DNA of 47,639 nucleotides from JANXQG01 sp037147235 (GTDB lineage: Bacteria; Planctomycetota; Planctomycetia; Pirellulales; Thermoguttaceae). How positions within the stretch are numbered: the first letter of the stretch is position 1; each line of letters starts with the position of its first letter. Below the pieces are notes generated by a model. It did no database searches. It was not told the origin of the DNA and saw only the letters and a program-made list of their open reading frames with translations. Shown here in pieces: positions 1 through 8,347 of this stretch. Location: the NCBI GenBank assembly GCA_037147235.1, contig JBAWVO010000009.1, positions 1 to 47,639 of the forward strand. The letters are read 5' to 3'. Position numbers and translations under genes: made by a program.

Positions 1-2
1 TC

Positions 3-3000
3 ACTGCTGAGTATGGCAGCGACGCGAACTTCAGCAGCAGCCTTTCGGACGTGTTCGACCAGGTCGTGGCACAGGCCGCCACAACGACACAACTGACCTG
101 CTCGGCCAATCCGGCCTATCTCGGTGAATCGGTCGCTTTCACGGCGACGGTCTATGTAAACGGGCCGGGGGCCGGGCTTCCCACGGGAACGGTCCAGTTC
201 TATCGCGATGGCTCGCCGTGGGGCGATCCGGTGGCGGTGGATGTCTCGGGTCGGGCAAGCCTGTCCAGTTCGGCCTCGGACCTGGGCCATCACGTTGTCA
301 CGGCGATATACCGTGGCGACGCGAGTTGCGTGGGCAGCACTTCGCAAGGGATCGATTGGTGGATCTACCCGGTTGGAACGGGCGATCTGGCCGTGACGAT
401 GACCGGTCCGTCCATGGCTGCGGCAGATAAGAACGTGACCTATTCCGTCACTCTAGCCAACATCGGACCATGTACGGCCCAGGATATTATTCTGAACGAC
501 GCGATACCTGCCAACGCCACGTTTGTTTCGGCCGATTGGGGCGAATGGAGCGACGACGGCACGGGCACTCTCGTGTCCTATGTTGCATCACTGGCTGCAC
601 AGTCTTCGGTCACGTTTCGCCTGACGTTCCATATCGACCTTGGCACGCTCGACGGCACGCTGATTTCCAACATCGCGACTGCGAATACCGGTTCTGCCGA
701 GATCACGCTGGCGAACAACAGCGCTACAACGACAACCGAGGTCGTAACCTCCGCAGACCTTGGCGTGACGATGACCGCCGCGAATACCGTTACCGCCGGG
801 ACCAACCTGACGTACACGATCACCGTGATCAATTTCGGGCCAAGCGACAGCCAAAGCGTTTCCGTCACGGACACCCTGCCGCAATATATGACGTTCGTTT
901 CCGCAGGCACTTTGCCGCAGGGTTGGACGGTAGCCAGTCCGGCCGCCGGCAGTGGCGGCCTCGTCCGCTACAGTACGGCAACCTTGTCCGCAGGGGATTC
1001 CTTCACGTTCACCCTGACGCTTCACGTCAGTGCCGATACGCCTCCCGATACGCTGATTACCAATACGGCTTCCATCATCAATCTTATCCCAGACCCCTAC
1101 CAGGGCAACAACACGGCTTCGGTTCAGAAGCAGGTGACCGCGGGGGTCCAACTTTCCATTGTCAACAGCGCCCCGGTGAGCGTGCCGGCGGATAGCAATC
1201 TGATTTACACGATCATCCTGATCAATTACGGTCCGAGCTACGCACAGAACCTTGTCCTCAACGAACTCGTTCCGGAAGGCACGACTTTCGTGTCGGCCTC
1301 CGCTCCACCCGGCTGGCAGCCTTTGTCACCCTCCCCCGACGGCACGGGCAAAGTTACCTTGACGTCGCCGTTCTTGGCCGTTAACGCGTCGGTCCTCTTC
1401 CAACTCACGGTCCATGTTCCGCCTAGCGCCGTGGGAGAAACGATTCGTAATACGGCAAGTATCAGCACCAGCACCCCATCCTATGTTGGCGGTGGTGGAG
1501 GAGGCGGTGGAGGCGGGGGAGGTGGAGCTTCGGATAGCTCTTCGGTCCAGACAACGGTTACCACGTCGGCCGACATGGCGGTCACGATGGACGCGCCGGA
1601 GAGCGTACGGCCGGGAAACGACTTGACGTATTCGGTGACGGTTCTCAACAACGGGCCGAACATTGCCAGGGCTGCGCAACTCCGCGTTCCCTTTCCCTCT
1701 TGGACTACTTTCCTATCGTATTCGCTGCCGGACGGCTGGACGGTCAATGGATCTTCCGGAACGCTGGTATTCACCTCCGCCAACATGGCCCCAGGCGATT
1801 CCGCCAATTTCACAGTCACGGTTCGGGTCAGCGACATGGTGCCCGACGCTACCCTGATCAGCGCGACCGCATTGGCCAGCAGTACGATCGTTGATCCCGA
1901 CATGGGAAACAACAGCATTGTGGCGACGACCCGCGTGGATACTGTGCCGAAGGTGGCGGCGATGCTTATTGAAACCGGAATGAGGGAGCGGTCCTACGTC
2001 GATCAATTGGCGTTGGAGTTCAACAAGCCGGTCGCCTCAACCGCCATGGTCCCGATGACATTAACCAACTTCGGAACCGAAGGAGACCTTATCCAGTCGG
2101 TCGCCTTGACGGGTGGCCAGTTCCGCTGGAGCACGGTGCCCGGAACGGGAGCCTCGGTGTTGACCTGGTCGCTGGACAGTTTTGCAGGAGGCAAAACTTC
2201 TCTGCTGGACGGCTACTATGAGTTGTGCCTGCCCAGCGGGACATTTACCGATGCTTACGGCCTCTCGCTGGATGGCGACGGGGACGGCCACCCGGGCGGA
2301 GATTACCTGGCACACTTCATCGTCCTGCAAGGCGACGTGAACGGAGATGCGGCCGTCAACAACGATGACATGGCCGCCGTGAACGCCGTGTTGGGCAGCC
2401 GCCCGGGTAGCTCCAACTGGAACCCGAACGCCGACCCAGACCGAGACAGCCAGGTGACCACAAGCGACCGGATCATCGTCTACCGTAACCTGAACCATGT
2501 CTGCTTTAACGGCGAGACGCAACTCAACACCGCCAGCATCCAGCCGGGTGCTGCGCTCGTGAAGGGTATCGCGTTCGACGCCAACGCAGGTGCATCGTTT
2601 TTGACTGGCAACGCCGTTGGCCTGAACGGCGACATCACGAACCAGAGTCCAAACACCCAGACCATCAGCCGGTCGCTGGTGTTGGTTGACGGCAGCTCGA
2701 CGATCGATGCGGCCTCCGGCGATGTGGTGATTGTAGGCAGCATCAGTGAAAGTGGCGGCAGCTTCGGCATCACGAAAACCGGTCCCGGAACCGTGGTTCT
2801 CTCCGGCAACAACAACTACAGCGGTGGCACGACGGTCCTGACTGGAGTGTTACAAGTCAATAGTGCGGATGCACTCCCCTCCGGCGGCAGCCTGACGATC
2901 GGTGCCGGCGGTATTTTGATCTTCAGCGGCGGCCTGAGTGCGTCGGCAACCAGCGTGAGCGGTCTCGCTGTTACAGGAGAACAGTTAGCCGAGCCGTTGG

Positions 3001-3437
3001 TCACCGGTAGCCAGACGGTGCTGGCAGCCGGGGACGTGACGGTGGCAACAACGGCGTCCACCCCGTTCGTTGCGATGGGAGGTTCTACCGCGATGGTGGC
3101 TGTGCCTAGCGTCATGGTCGCCTCGGCCATTAGCATTCCGCCACTTCCGGTTGCCGTGCCGGGGGATGAGGGCACGGCTACGGTGGCGAGTCCCGACTGC
3201 TCGCGACAGGTTGAAAACCTGTCCTACAGGGCGTCCAACTTCACGGCTGCCGCGGGGCACGCGCAAGCCCATGATGCCGTGCTGCGGTCGGGCATTGCGC
3301 CACCCTCGGTGGGGACGGAAAAGGCGGTAGCGATATGGGATTTGCACCGTAGTCGGTCGAATGGGCAATCGGGCAGGAAGCACGATTCCGTCGCGAATGC
3401 GGTGGATGCGGTGATGGCCATGCTGGAGAGGATGTAA
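3..3437 (+). CDS. Large surface protein with Ig-like, DUF11, dockerin and autotransporter-repeat domains (5' end outside window)
   Basis: The frame is open to the window edge, and the first codons already read as the end of an Ig-like (Big_3_5 type) repeat (EYGSDANFSSS). The true start is therefore upstream, and the GTG at 51 is not the start. Order by position: an Ig-like repeat to about 365; four DUF11-type repeats (about 381-740, 753-1125, 1140-1480, 1566-1925) with the recurring pattern 'D(L/M)xVTM...NxGPxxA'; a run of 13 glycines at 1488-1526 before the fourth; a dockerin-like pair of calcium loops at 2331-2500 (DVNGDAAVNNDD, then DPDRDSQVTTSD); an autotransporter-associated beta-strand repeat at about 2770-2940 (KTGPGTVVLSGNNNYSGGTT); and a charged C-terminal tail typical of planctomycete giant proteins. 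Probably exported and surface-bound. It has no PEP-CTERM tail, unlike the next two genes. The exact role is unknown. Confidence 0.85.
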   Translation, partial: TAEYGSDANFSSSLSDVFDQVVAQAATTTQLTCSANPAYLGESVAFTATVYVNGPGAGLPTGTVQFYRDGSPWGDPVAVDVSGRASLSSSASDLGHHVVTAIYRGDASCVGSTSQGIDWWIYPVGTGDLAVTMTGPSMAAADKNVTYSVTLANIGPCTAQDIILNDAIPANATFVSADWGEWSDDGTGTLVSYVASLAAQSSVTFRLTFHIDLGTLDGTLISNIATANTGSAEITLANNSATTTTEVVTSADLGVTMTAANTVTAGTNLTYTITVINFGPSDSQSVSVTDTLPQYMTFVSAGTLPQGWTVASPAAGSGGLVRYSTATLSAGDSFTFTLTLHVSADTPPDTLITNTASIINLIPDPYQGNNTASVQKQVTAGVQLSIVNSAPVSVPADSNLIYTIILINYGPSYAQNLVLNELVPEGTTFVSASAPPGWQPLSPSPDGTGKVTLTSPFLAVNASVLFQLTVHVPPSAVGETIRNTASISTSTPSYVGGGGGGGGGGGGGASDSSSVQTTVTTSADMAVTMDAPESVRPGNDLTYSVTVLNNGPNIARAAQLRVPFPSWTTFLSYSLPDGWTVNGSSGTLVFTSANMAPGDSANFTVTVRVSDMVPDATLISATALASSTIVDPDMGNNSIVATTRVDTVPKVAAMLIETGMRERSYVDQLALEFNKPVASTAMVPMTLTNFGTEGDLIQSVALTGGQFRWSTVPGTGASVLTWSLDSFAGGKTSLLDGYYELCLPSGTFTDAYGLSLDGDGDGHPGGDYLAHFIVLQGDVNGDAAVNNDDMAAVNAVLGSRPGSSNWNPNADPDRDSQVTTSDRIIVYRNLNHVCFNGETQLNTASIQPGAALVKGIAFDANAGASFLTGNAVGLNGDITNQSPNTQTISRSLVLVDGSSTIDAASGDVVIVGSISESGGSFGITKTGPGTVVLSGNNNYSGGTTVLTGVLQVNSADALPSGGSLTIGAGGILIFSGGLSASATSVSGLAVTGEQLAEPLVTGSQTVLAAGDVTVATTASTPFVAMGGSTAMVAVPSVMVASAISIPPLPVAVPGDEGTATVASPDCSRQVENLSYRASNFTAAAGHAQAHDAVLRSGIAPPSVGTEKAVAIWDLHRSRSNGQSGRKHDSVANAVDAVMAMLERM

Positions 3438-3472
3438 ACGCGATGAAATATCAACGAACAGGAGCAAGAGCA

Positions 3473-4144
3473 ATGTTGCGGCATTTGGGTTCAATCGGTT
3501 TGATTCTGATTCTGATTCTTGGCGGTACGGTGGCAAGGGCCAATATCATCGGCCTTTCCGTGAGTGGCCTCCCAACGACCTACACGCCCGGCAGCACACT
3601 CACATTCGACGTGGGACTGACAGGTGCAGAGGACCTGAACTTCTACAATGTCGGTTTGGAATTAACTTCCAACAAGGGGGAGAAAGGCACCGACTTCTAC
3701 TTTGTCGGCTCGCCCAGCACGGACCGGCCACCCGACAGTGCAAACCGTTACGTCTTCGGCACGGGCCTTTCCGTATCGCCCCAGGGCTTCTGCGCGACGG
3801 CGGACATAGACTTAGGCTCGAACAGGGCATTTCTTTCCCTCTCCGACTTACTGGCCAGCGGCCAGTCTGTGTTGGACGCAAGTTCCAATACCATGCTTGC
3901 CACGGTGGTCGTTCACACCACGGCCGGGGCGGGCGATTTAACGCTCAGTTTTGATGGAAGCGTTCTTGAATTGCTAAGGCCAGACGACCTACCGGTTTCT
4001 GGTTATGACGCCCTGGCGGCCAATCTCGGCAGCTTTAGTCCTCCACCGATCACGGCGGTTCCTGAGCCCTCCACCTTCGCCCTCCTTGGCGTTGGGGCCA
4101 TCGGGCTGATGGGCAGGGCGTGGCGGAGGCGGAAGGCGGCATAA
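3473..4144 (+). CDS. PEP-CTERM sorted secreted protein
   Basis: Short exported protein with an N-terminal signal (MLRHLGSIGLILILILGG, then AxA-type cleavage near VARA). The C-terminal sorting signal is VPEPSTFALLGVGAIGLMG followed by a basic tail (RAWRRRKAA). PEP-CTERM signals are recognised by an exosortase, which anchors or releases the protein at the surface. The body starts with a beta-rich stretch (LPTTYTPGSTLTFDVGL) that recalls cohesin-like folds, which would fit the dockerin in the upstream protein, but this is only a resemblance. I chose the ATG at 3473 because AGGAG lies eight bases before it and the signal peptide begins there. An in-frame ATG at 3443, six bases after the upstream stop, would add ten residues. 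Probably co-transcribed with the surface protein before it. Confidence 0.85.
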   Translation: MLRHLGSIGLILILILGGTVARANIIGLSVSGLPTTYTPGSTLTFDVGLTGAEDLNFYNVGLELTSNKGEKGTDFYFVGSPSTDRPPDSANRYVFGTGLSVSPQGFCATADIDLGSNRAFLSLSDLLASGQSVLDASSNTMLATVVVHTTAGAGDLTLSFDGSVLELLRPDDLPVSGYDALAANLGSFSPPPITAVPEPSTFALLGVGAIGLMGRAWRRRKAA

Positions 4145-4298
4145 AGCGACTTTGTTTTGACTACGTAAGGTTGTATTGGTACATGAATAAGAAGTGGTTC
4201 TTTGGCTGCGACTGGTTTTCCCAAGGTTTTCACGGGCAGGATGTTCCTGTCTCGCCACAGGGTAACGTCGCTCTTGACGCATAGAAAGAAACTTAGAA

Positions 4299-5102
4299 AT
4301 GAGACTGTTCGCATCGGCTGCCCTTGTTGAAAAAGGCATTTCTCCTCATGCACAAAAAACACTTGCCGCGATGATCACCATGTTATTCGCTGTTGCCGTG
4401 CTGTCGTTCGTTGAGGATGCAAATGCCAATTCAATATCTTATAGTGCATCCATAATGACAATCATCAATCAATACGATAATCCACTCAGCTTCCCTACGT
4501 TTGACACCTCTTTAGGTTCATTAGAATCAGTCTCTTTGACCGTACTATGCGATGGTTACAAAGCGTTCTCATTCGAGAATCAAGGGGCGACCACTATCGC
4601 AGCATCGGCCAGTTATTCTGCCAATATCGGCACGAATGTTAATTTTTTTGGGAGGGCCGATTTTGACACCATCACAAGCACTATGACCACGTCCGGTCAA
4701 CTGTGGCTACCCCCTTTCAGTAATAATTATGTCTTTAGCCCCACAATGTACGACCAAAAGACAGTGAGCCTATCGAGCATGCTGGGTTTGGATTGGTTTT
4801 CCGGCGGGATGCCCGGGACGCCCGGTATACCCAGTGTTCAGATTTATCATCGCGTTTTTTCTCCATTAAACGGCGGGACCTTGCAAGATGTCCTAGTCGA
4901 TCCGAATCCGCCAGAGTTAGTTTCGTGGGGCGGTCACTCAAGTACCGGCCATTATGCTGGTGTGCCATACATGTATAATTTTCACGATACATTGACCTAC
5001 CAGTACACTGCCGTCCCCGAACCCTCCGCCCTCACCCTGCTCGGCGTCGGGGGCATCGCTCTCGCCGCATACGCTTGGAGGCGGAAGCGGAAACCCGCCT
5101 AA
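4299..5102 (+). CDS. PEP-CTERM sorted secreted protein
   Basis: About 267 residues. A hydrophobic export segment lies near residues 25-45 (AAMITMLFAVAVLSFVEDANA) and the C-terminus is VPEPSALTLLGVGGIALAAYAWRR with a basic end, a clear PEP-CTERM signal. The body is rich in Ser, Thr, Asn and aromatic residues and has no motif I recognise. No good ribosome binding site precedes the ATG at 4299. An internal ATG at 4371 would still leave a complete signal peptide, so the start is uncertain. Follows another PEP-CTERM gene by 154 bases. The lower GC of this gene compared with its neighbours is visible by eye. Confidence 0.78.
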   Translation: MRLFASAALVEKGISPHAQKTLAAMITMLFAVAVLSFVEDANANSISYSASIMTIINQYDNPLSFPTFDTSLGSLESVSLTVLCDGYKAFSFENQGATTIAASASYSANIGTNVNFFGRADFDTITSTMTTSGQLWLPPFSNNYVFSPTMYDQKTVSLSSMLGLDWFSGGMPGTPGIPSVQIYHRVFSPLNGGTLQDVLVDPNPPELVSWGGHSSTGHYAGVPYMYNFHDTLTYQYTAVPEPSALTLLGVGGIALAAYAWRRKRKPA

Positions 5103-5157
5103 TCCCCACACCACACTGCCACAATCGAAGCGTGACAAGGCCGCAGTAATCGACGGT

Positions 5158-5697
5158 GTGGCAGGCGAAGGAGAATATCCGGCGGCGGTGTTGACAATGA
5201 AACAGACCCCTGCACGCGAGGACATCAACGGTTCGCCGGCCAGCGCCAAAGTGTTCCATGACGGCAAATCACTGTACGTGATTATAACAGTGCCGTTCAA
5301 GGATGGTGGCAATCTGTCCAAGGGTGAGCAATGGGTGCAGGATGACGCAGCCGAGGTATGCTTCTGCGATGCATCGAATACACAGGCTGGCCCGACATTC
5401 GTAATACACGGATTTGCTTCCGGCAAGCACGAGAGCACAACGAATGGTGGCGCGACCGAGGATGCGGCCGAGAAACTTGGCAAGGCCGTTAAGTATGCGG
5501 CCAAGATAGACAAGCAGTCATGGACGGGCGAATGGGCGATACCGTTCGAGGCCGCTGGCCTGAAATACAAACCAGGGATGAAACTCAGCTTCAATCTCGG
5601 CGCATGGCGTTCGGAGGACGCAGAATGGATCATCTGGTGTGGTGCTGAGGGGCCGACATACCAGCTTGAGAACGGTGGAAAGTTGACGTTGGAATAA
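5158..5697 (+). CDS. CBM9/DOMON-like sugar-binding domain protein, probably lacking its N-terminus
   Basis: The product reads as a single carbohydrate-binding family 9-like beta-sandwich: 'VFHDGKSLYVIITVPF', 'DDAAEVCF', 'WTGEWAIPFEAAGL' and 'KLSFNLGAWR' are the usual landmarks. In this family the domain begins with a strand ending in a 'DG' turn. Here that strand (AVIDG) lies just before the GTG used as start, in a frame that stays open upstream without an ATG and without a signal peptide. I infer that the N-terminus was lost or replaced, so this may be a fragment. A strong hairpin terminator follows 65 bases after the stop, so the 3' end looks original. Confidence 0.55.
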   Translation: MAGEGEYPAAVLTMKQTPAREDINGSPASAKVFHDGKSLYVIITVPFKDGGNLSKGEQWVQDDAAEVCFCDASNTQAGPTFVIHGFASGKHESTTNGGATEDAAEKLGKAVKYAAKIDKQSWTGEWAIPFEAAGLKYKPGMKLSFNLGAWRSEDAEWIIWCGAEGPTYQLENGGKLTLE

Positions 5698-5761
5698 TCC
5701 GGTACGTCAGGCCTCAAAATGAAAGAGGCCGCGAAGGTATCCTTGTCCGCAGACGCATGCA

Positions 5762-5804
5762 AACGCCCCCGATCCAGACGACCTGAACCGGGGGCGTTCT
5801 GTTT
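5762..5804 (+). terminator. Rho-independent terminator-like hairpin
   Basis: A perfect 10-bp stem, AACGCCCCCG (5762-5771) against CGGGGGCGTT (5789-5798), with a 17-base loop and a short T-containing tail (CTGTTT). It sits just downstream of the CBM9-like gene and fits termination of that transcript. Confidence 0.7.
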
Positions 5805-6530
5805 ACAAATCGACCGTGGCCACTATTTGTACTTCTACATGGAGAAGGTGTTCGGCTTTGGTAACAAGGCGAACCTCTGTCTGGCGGCACTGAATGGGGG
5901 TACTTACAATGCAGTCTGGGCCGGGACTGGCGCGGTGGCCTACTTCACCGGTGGTGCAATGTTGGACGGGCTAGGCTTGCAAGCCCTGTTTTATGTGCCG
6001 ATGGCTCTCCTGATTACCGAACTGGCACTGACCTTTTGGCTGGCGAATCGGGTGCGTCGTACCCGTGATCGGAGGGGCGACCTTGGTTCGGGCCAATCGA
6101 ATCGTGACGGGATAGGGATTCTGATCGTGGATGCGCCCCCAGCCGAGATACGCCCTCACTCACCGGCCCGGGCCAGGAGTTTCCTGCGCATGGCCTGGCT
6201 GGCCAATCCCTTCGCTTATATCGGCATGAATACCTTGGTTGCCCTCATGCCCGGCATAGCCCTGCGCCTGGAGCTTTCGACCACGCTGGCCGGGTTTTCG
6301 GGTTCGATCTGGTGTTTTGCCAGATTCGGGACTTTTGTCGGCCTCTGGCTCTGGCCCGGCTGGCATTATCGTTTTCGTTGGCTGCTGCTCGGTTACCTCG
6401 CCCTGGTAAGCGGCTTCATCTTGATTCTGCTCGCCCCCAACCTGTCGGTGTTGATCGCCGCGCAAATGCTCTTCGGCGGAGCAATCGGCCTGACCTACTA
6501 CTCCTCGCTGTTCTACTCGATGGACAGCCA
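5800..6530 (+). pseudogene. Remnant of an MFS-type transporter
   Basis: Translation in the frame of 5719 gives transporter-like sequence from about 5800 (YMEKVFGFGNKANL) to about 6530 (LTYYSSLFYSMD), with several hydrophobic helices (LFYVPMALLITELALTFWLA, LLLGYLALVSGFILILLA). There is no credible start: upstream lies the terminator of the previous gene. The stretch NLCLAALNGGTYNAVWAGTG looks like an early part of an MFS protein joined directly to a middle part, suggesting an internal deletion. That reading relies on memory of the family. After the SMD the frame runs into the antisense strand of the next gene and loses all transporter character. The gene is thus missing both ends and probably an internal part. 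Confidence 0.65.
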
Positions 6531-7430
6531 TACCAGTATCTTGGCTCGGATAGAATCCCACAGCGCCCCCCAAAGGGCGTTGAGGGTGTGTTCGCCCGTG
6601 GTCAGTTCCATGTACTCAACCGGCACGTTCTTGGCCTTCAGGGCTTGGACCATCATCCGGCTGTTTTCCACCGAAACGCAGGTGTCGCGCACGCTGTGGG
6701 TAATGAACATTGGCGGGGTTTTGTCGGTCACCTGCTTTTCCGCGGAAAACCGATCCACCAGCTCCGGTTTGGGATTGCGGCCCATCAGGTTTTCCTTCGT
6801 TCCTTTTTCACCACCATAGATCTGCTTGTCGCCCATCGTGATGACCGGGTAGACGAGGATCACAAAATCCGGCCGACAGCTCAACCGGTCAATGGGGTCG
6901 GCCGCCTTGGGATCACCGGCATCAAAGAGTGTGCCGGCCGTGGCGGCTAGGTGCCCGCCCGCCGAGAAGCCCATGATGCCGACGCAGTCGGGATTGATGT
7001 TCCATTTCTTGGCGTTGGCACGCACCGTGCGAAGGGCGCGTTGTGTGTCGAGAAGTGGTATTGCGGATCTACCTTTCGGGAGCCTGTACTGCAGCACGAT
7101 CCCTGCGATGCCATGCTCGTTGAGCCACTTGGCGACGTTGTGCCCCTCCGCGTCAATCACCAGGCCGCCATACCCGCCGCCCGCGCAAAGCACCACCGCC
7201 GCCCCATTGGCCTTAGCGGGGGCAGGTAGGTGGACGGTAATGGGCGTATTAACTACCTCGAACGACCCGTCGCCCACGGGGGCCTGCTTCGTCCATAGAT
7301 TGAGTTTTTCGGGATTGGGCACCGCCGCCCGCACTGTGTCGGCGAGCCAGATCGAAACAACCGTGACGGCCACAGCCGCCAGCAGAGATGTCCAACGAAG
7401 ACGATTACAGAGCGATACGATGCGGTACAT
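6513..7430 (-). CDS. Secreted acetylxylan-esterase-like alpha/beta hydrolase
   Basis: About 305 residues with an N-terminal export segment (LLAAVAVTVVSIWLADTVRA). Alpha/beta hydrolase landmarks: the oxyanion region CAGGGYGGL near 82-90, nucleophile Ser156 in GFSAGGH, Asp249 in SVRDTC, and His281 in GEHTLN. This is the planctomycete 'BD-FAE/acetylxylan esterase' type that removes acyl groups from plant or algal polysaccharides; the substrate is inferred. I start at the ATG at 7430 because GGAGA lies just before it and the signal peptide begins there; a longer frame to 7649 has no such support. The last few codons and the stop are made from the antisense of the neighbouring MFS remnant, so the 3' end may be slightly altered, although the catalytic triad is complete. 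Confidence 0.82.
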   Translation of the reverse strand: MYRIVSLCNRLRWTSLLAAVAVTVVSIWLADTVRAAVPNPEKLNLWTKQAPVGDGSFEVVNTPITVHLPAPAKANGAAVVLCAGGGYGGLVIDAEGHNVAKWLNEHGIAGIVLQYRLPKGRSAIPLLDTQRALRTVRANAKKWNINPDCVGIMGFSAGGHLAATAGTLFDAGDPKAADPIDRLSCRPDFVILVYPVITMGDKQIYGGEKGTKENLMGRNPKPELVDRFSAEKQVTDKTPPMFITHSVRDTCVSVENSRMMVQALKAKNVPVEYMELTTGEHTLNALWGALWDSIRAKILVWLSIE

Positions 7431-7574
7431 TGCGGTCTCCCTATTACGGTTCTGATGATCTTGTTCGTGCCAACGGTGGCTAGCAACGTGGGGTAGAATA
7501 CCATCCCTGCATACACCTGTCCAGCGACTGGGCCGGTGCCTCAGCAAAGTTGGCCGCAGGGACGTGCTTGGATG

Positions 7575-7614
7575 CCGGCCGCAGACCAGATCAACAAGTG
7601 ATCTGATCGGCCGG
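7575..7614. repeat. Inverted repeat between two minus-strand genes
   Basis: CAGATCA (7587-7593) and TGATCTG (7599-7605) form a perfect stem with a 5-base loop. It is flanked further out by CCGGCC (7575-7580) and GGCCGG (7609-7614). It lies downstream of the DUF1330 gene, so it could be a terminator or RNA structure. No T-run follows. Confidence 0.4.
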
Positions 7615-7641
7615 TACTGGCTCCTGGCCGGCCGGGCGAAT

Positions 7642-7657
7642 TTGCTCACGTGAGCAA
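7642..7657. promoter_or_regulatory. Perfect 16-bp palindrome, possible operator
   Basis: TTGCTCACGTGAGCAA is fully self-complementary. It lies in the 286-base gap between the DUF1330 gene and the esterase gene, both on the minus strand. It could be an operator for the esterase gene, whose start is 212 bases away, but there is no direct evidence for a binding protein. Confidence 0.35.
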
Positions 7658-7716
7658 GTGGAGGATCAAGACCGGCCGGCGGGACGCACAGGGGCGAAGA
7701 ACGTGGAAACGTAGGT

Positions 7717-8004
7717 CTATACCCCCTCGACGATCACTCCGCGATAGTCGGCACCTCTGAAGCGATGCTCGCGTACCTCGCGATAGGCGGGGCTGTTATA
7801 CCACGCCTTCGCCGCTTCAAAGGAGGGAAACTCCAGGATGACCACGCCCTCGACCTCCGGTCCTTCGACCACCTCCTGGCGACCATAGGCGGCGAGTACC
7901 TTAATCGGGTGTCCAGTCAGGGTGTCGCCAACCTTTTGCATATACGCTTGGAGCTCCGATGCATCACTGGTACTTTCGCGGGTGAAGACCATGTACGTTG
8001 CCAT
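7717..8004 (-). CDS. DUF1330 family small protein
   Basis: 95 residues, the usual length of the DUF1330 family (dimeric alpha-beta barrel fold). Typical features are a start on MATYMVF, a central 'VLAAYGRQEVVEGPEVEGVVILEFPS' region (split here by the usual Gly), and the 'AKAWYNSPAYREV' helix. The enzymatic role of the family is not established. The ATG at 8004 is preceded by GGAGG at good spacing. Probably a single-gene transcript. Confidence 0.88.
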   Translation of the reverse strand: MATYMVFTRESTSDASELQAYMQKVGDTLTGHPIKVLAAYGRQEVVEGPEVEGVVILEFPSFEAAKAWYNSPAYREVREHRFRGADYRGVIVEGV

Positions 8005-8124
8005 TTTTCCTCCGGATTTGTTGTATCTGTGGATCGGTCATGCCGAATTTCGTTCACGTATTGTACCCTAGCCACGAGGGCAGAACGAGTCCGAGCCTAC
8101 AGTCAACCGAAGTGCCGTAGCCGC

Positions 8125-8345
8125 TCACCAGCTTGACGCTGGTTTATGGGCCGATTCGTCCAGGTCGTAGAACGCGTATTGCAGGGCCTGGGCTTCGGCC
8201 AGGAGTTCGCCGCTGCCGGCATCTTCTGCCCCGGCTTCGTAGCCGGTGTTGAAGGCCGTGTGCAGCAGGATCTCCACAGCCGGTTGGTCACCCGTAAACT
8301 CGCCGCAAGGCTGGCTGGTGCGCCACAGGCTGGATTTGACTGCGG
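8125..8345 (-). pseudogene. Protein-like reading frame without a start, possible gene remnant
   Basis: Reading the minus strand to the TGA at 8127-8125 gives about 70 codons that look like real protein, for example 'WRTSQPCGEFTGDQPAVEIL' and 'GELLAEAQALQYAFYDLDES'. There is no ATG. The only possible start is a GTG at 8277 without a ribosome binding site. The frame lies just behind the stop of the glycosyltransferase gene and in another frame. It may be the tail of a lost gene. I do not recognise the family. Confidence 0.4.
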
Positions 8346-8347
8346 CC

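Noticed and set aside
5719..6819. A complete 366-residue MFS transporter
   Set aside because: The first 28 codons run through the terminator hairpin of the previous gene and the last 95 are antisense esterase sequence, so I call a remnant only.
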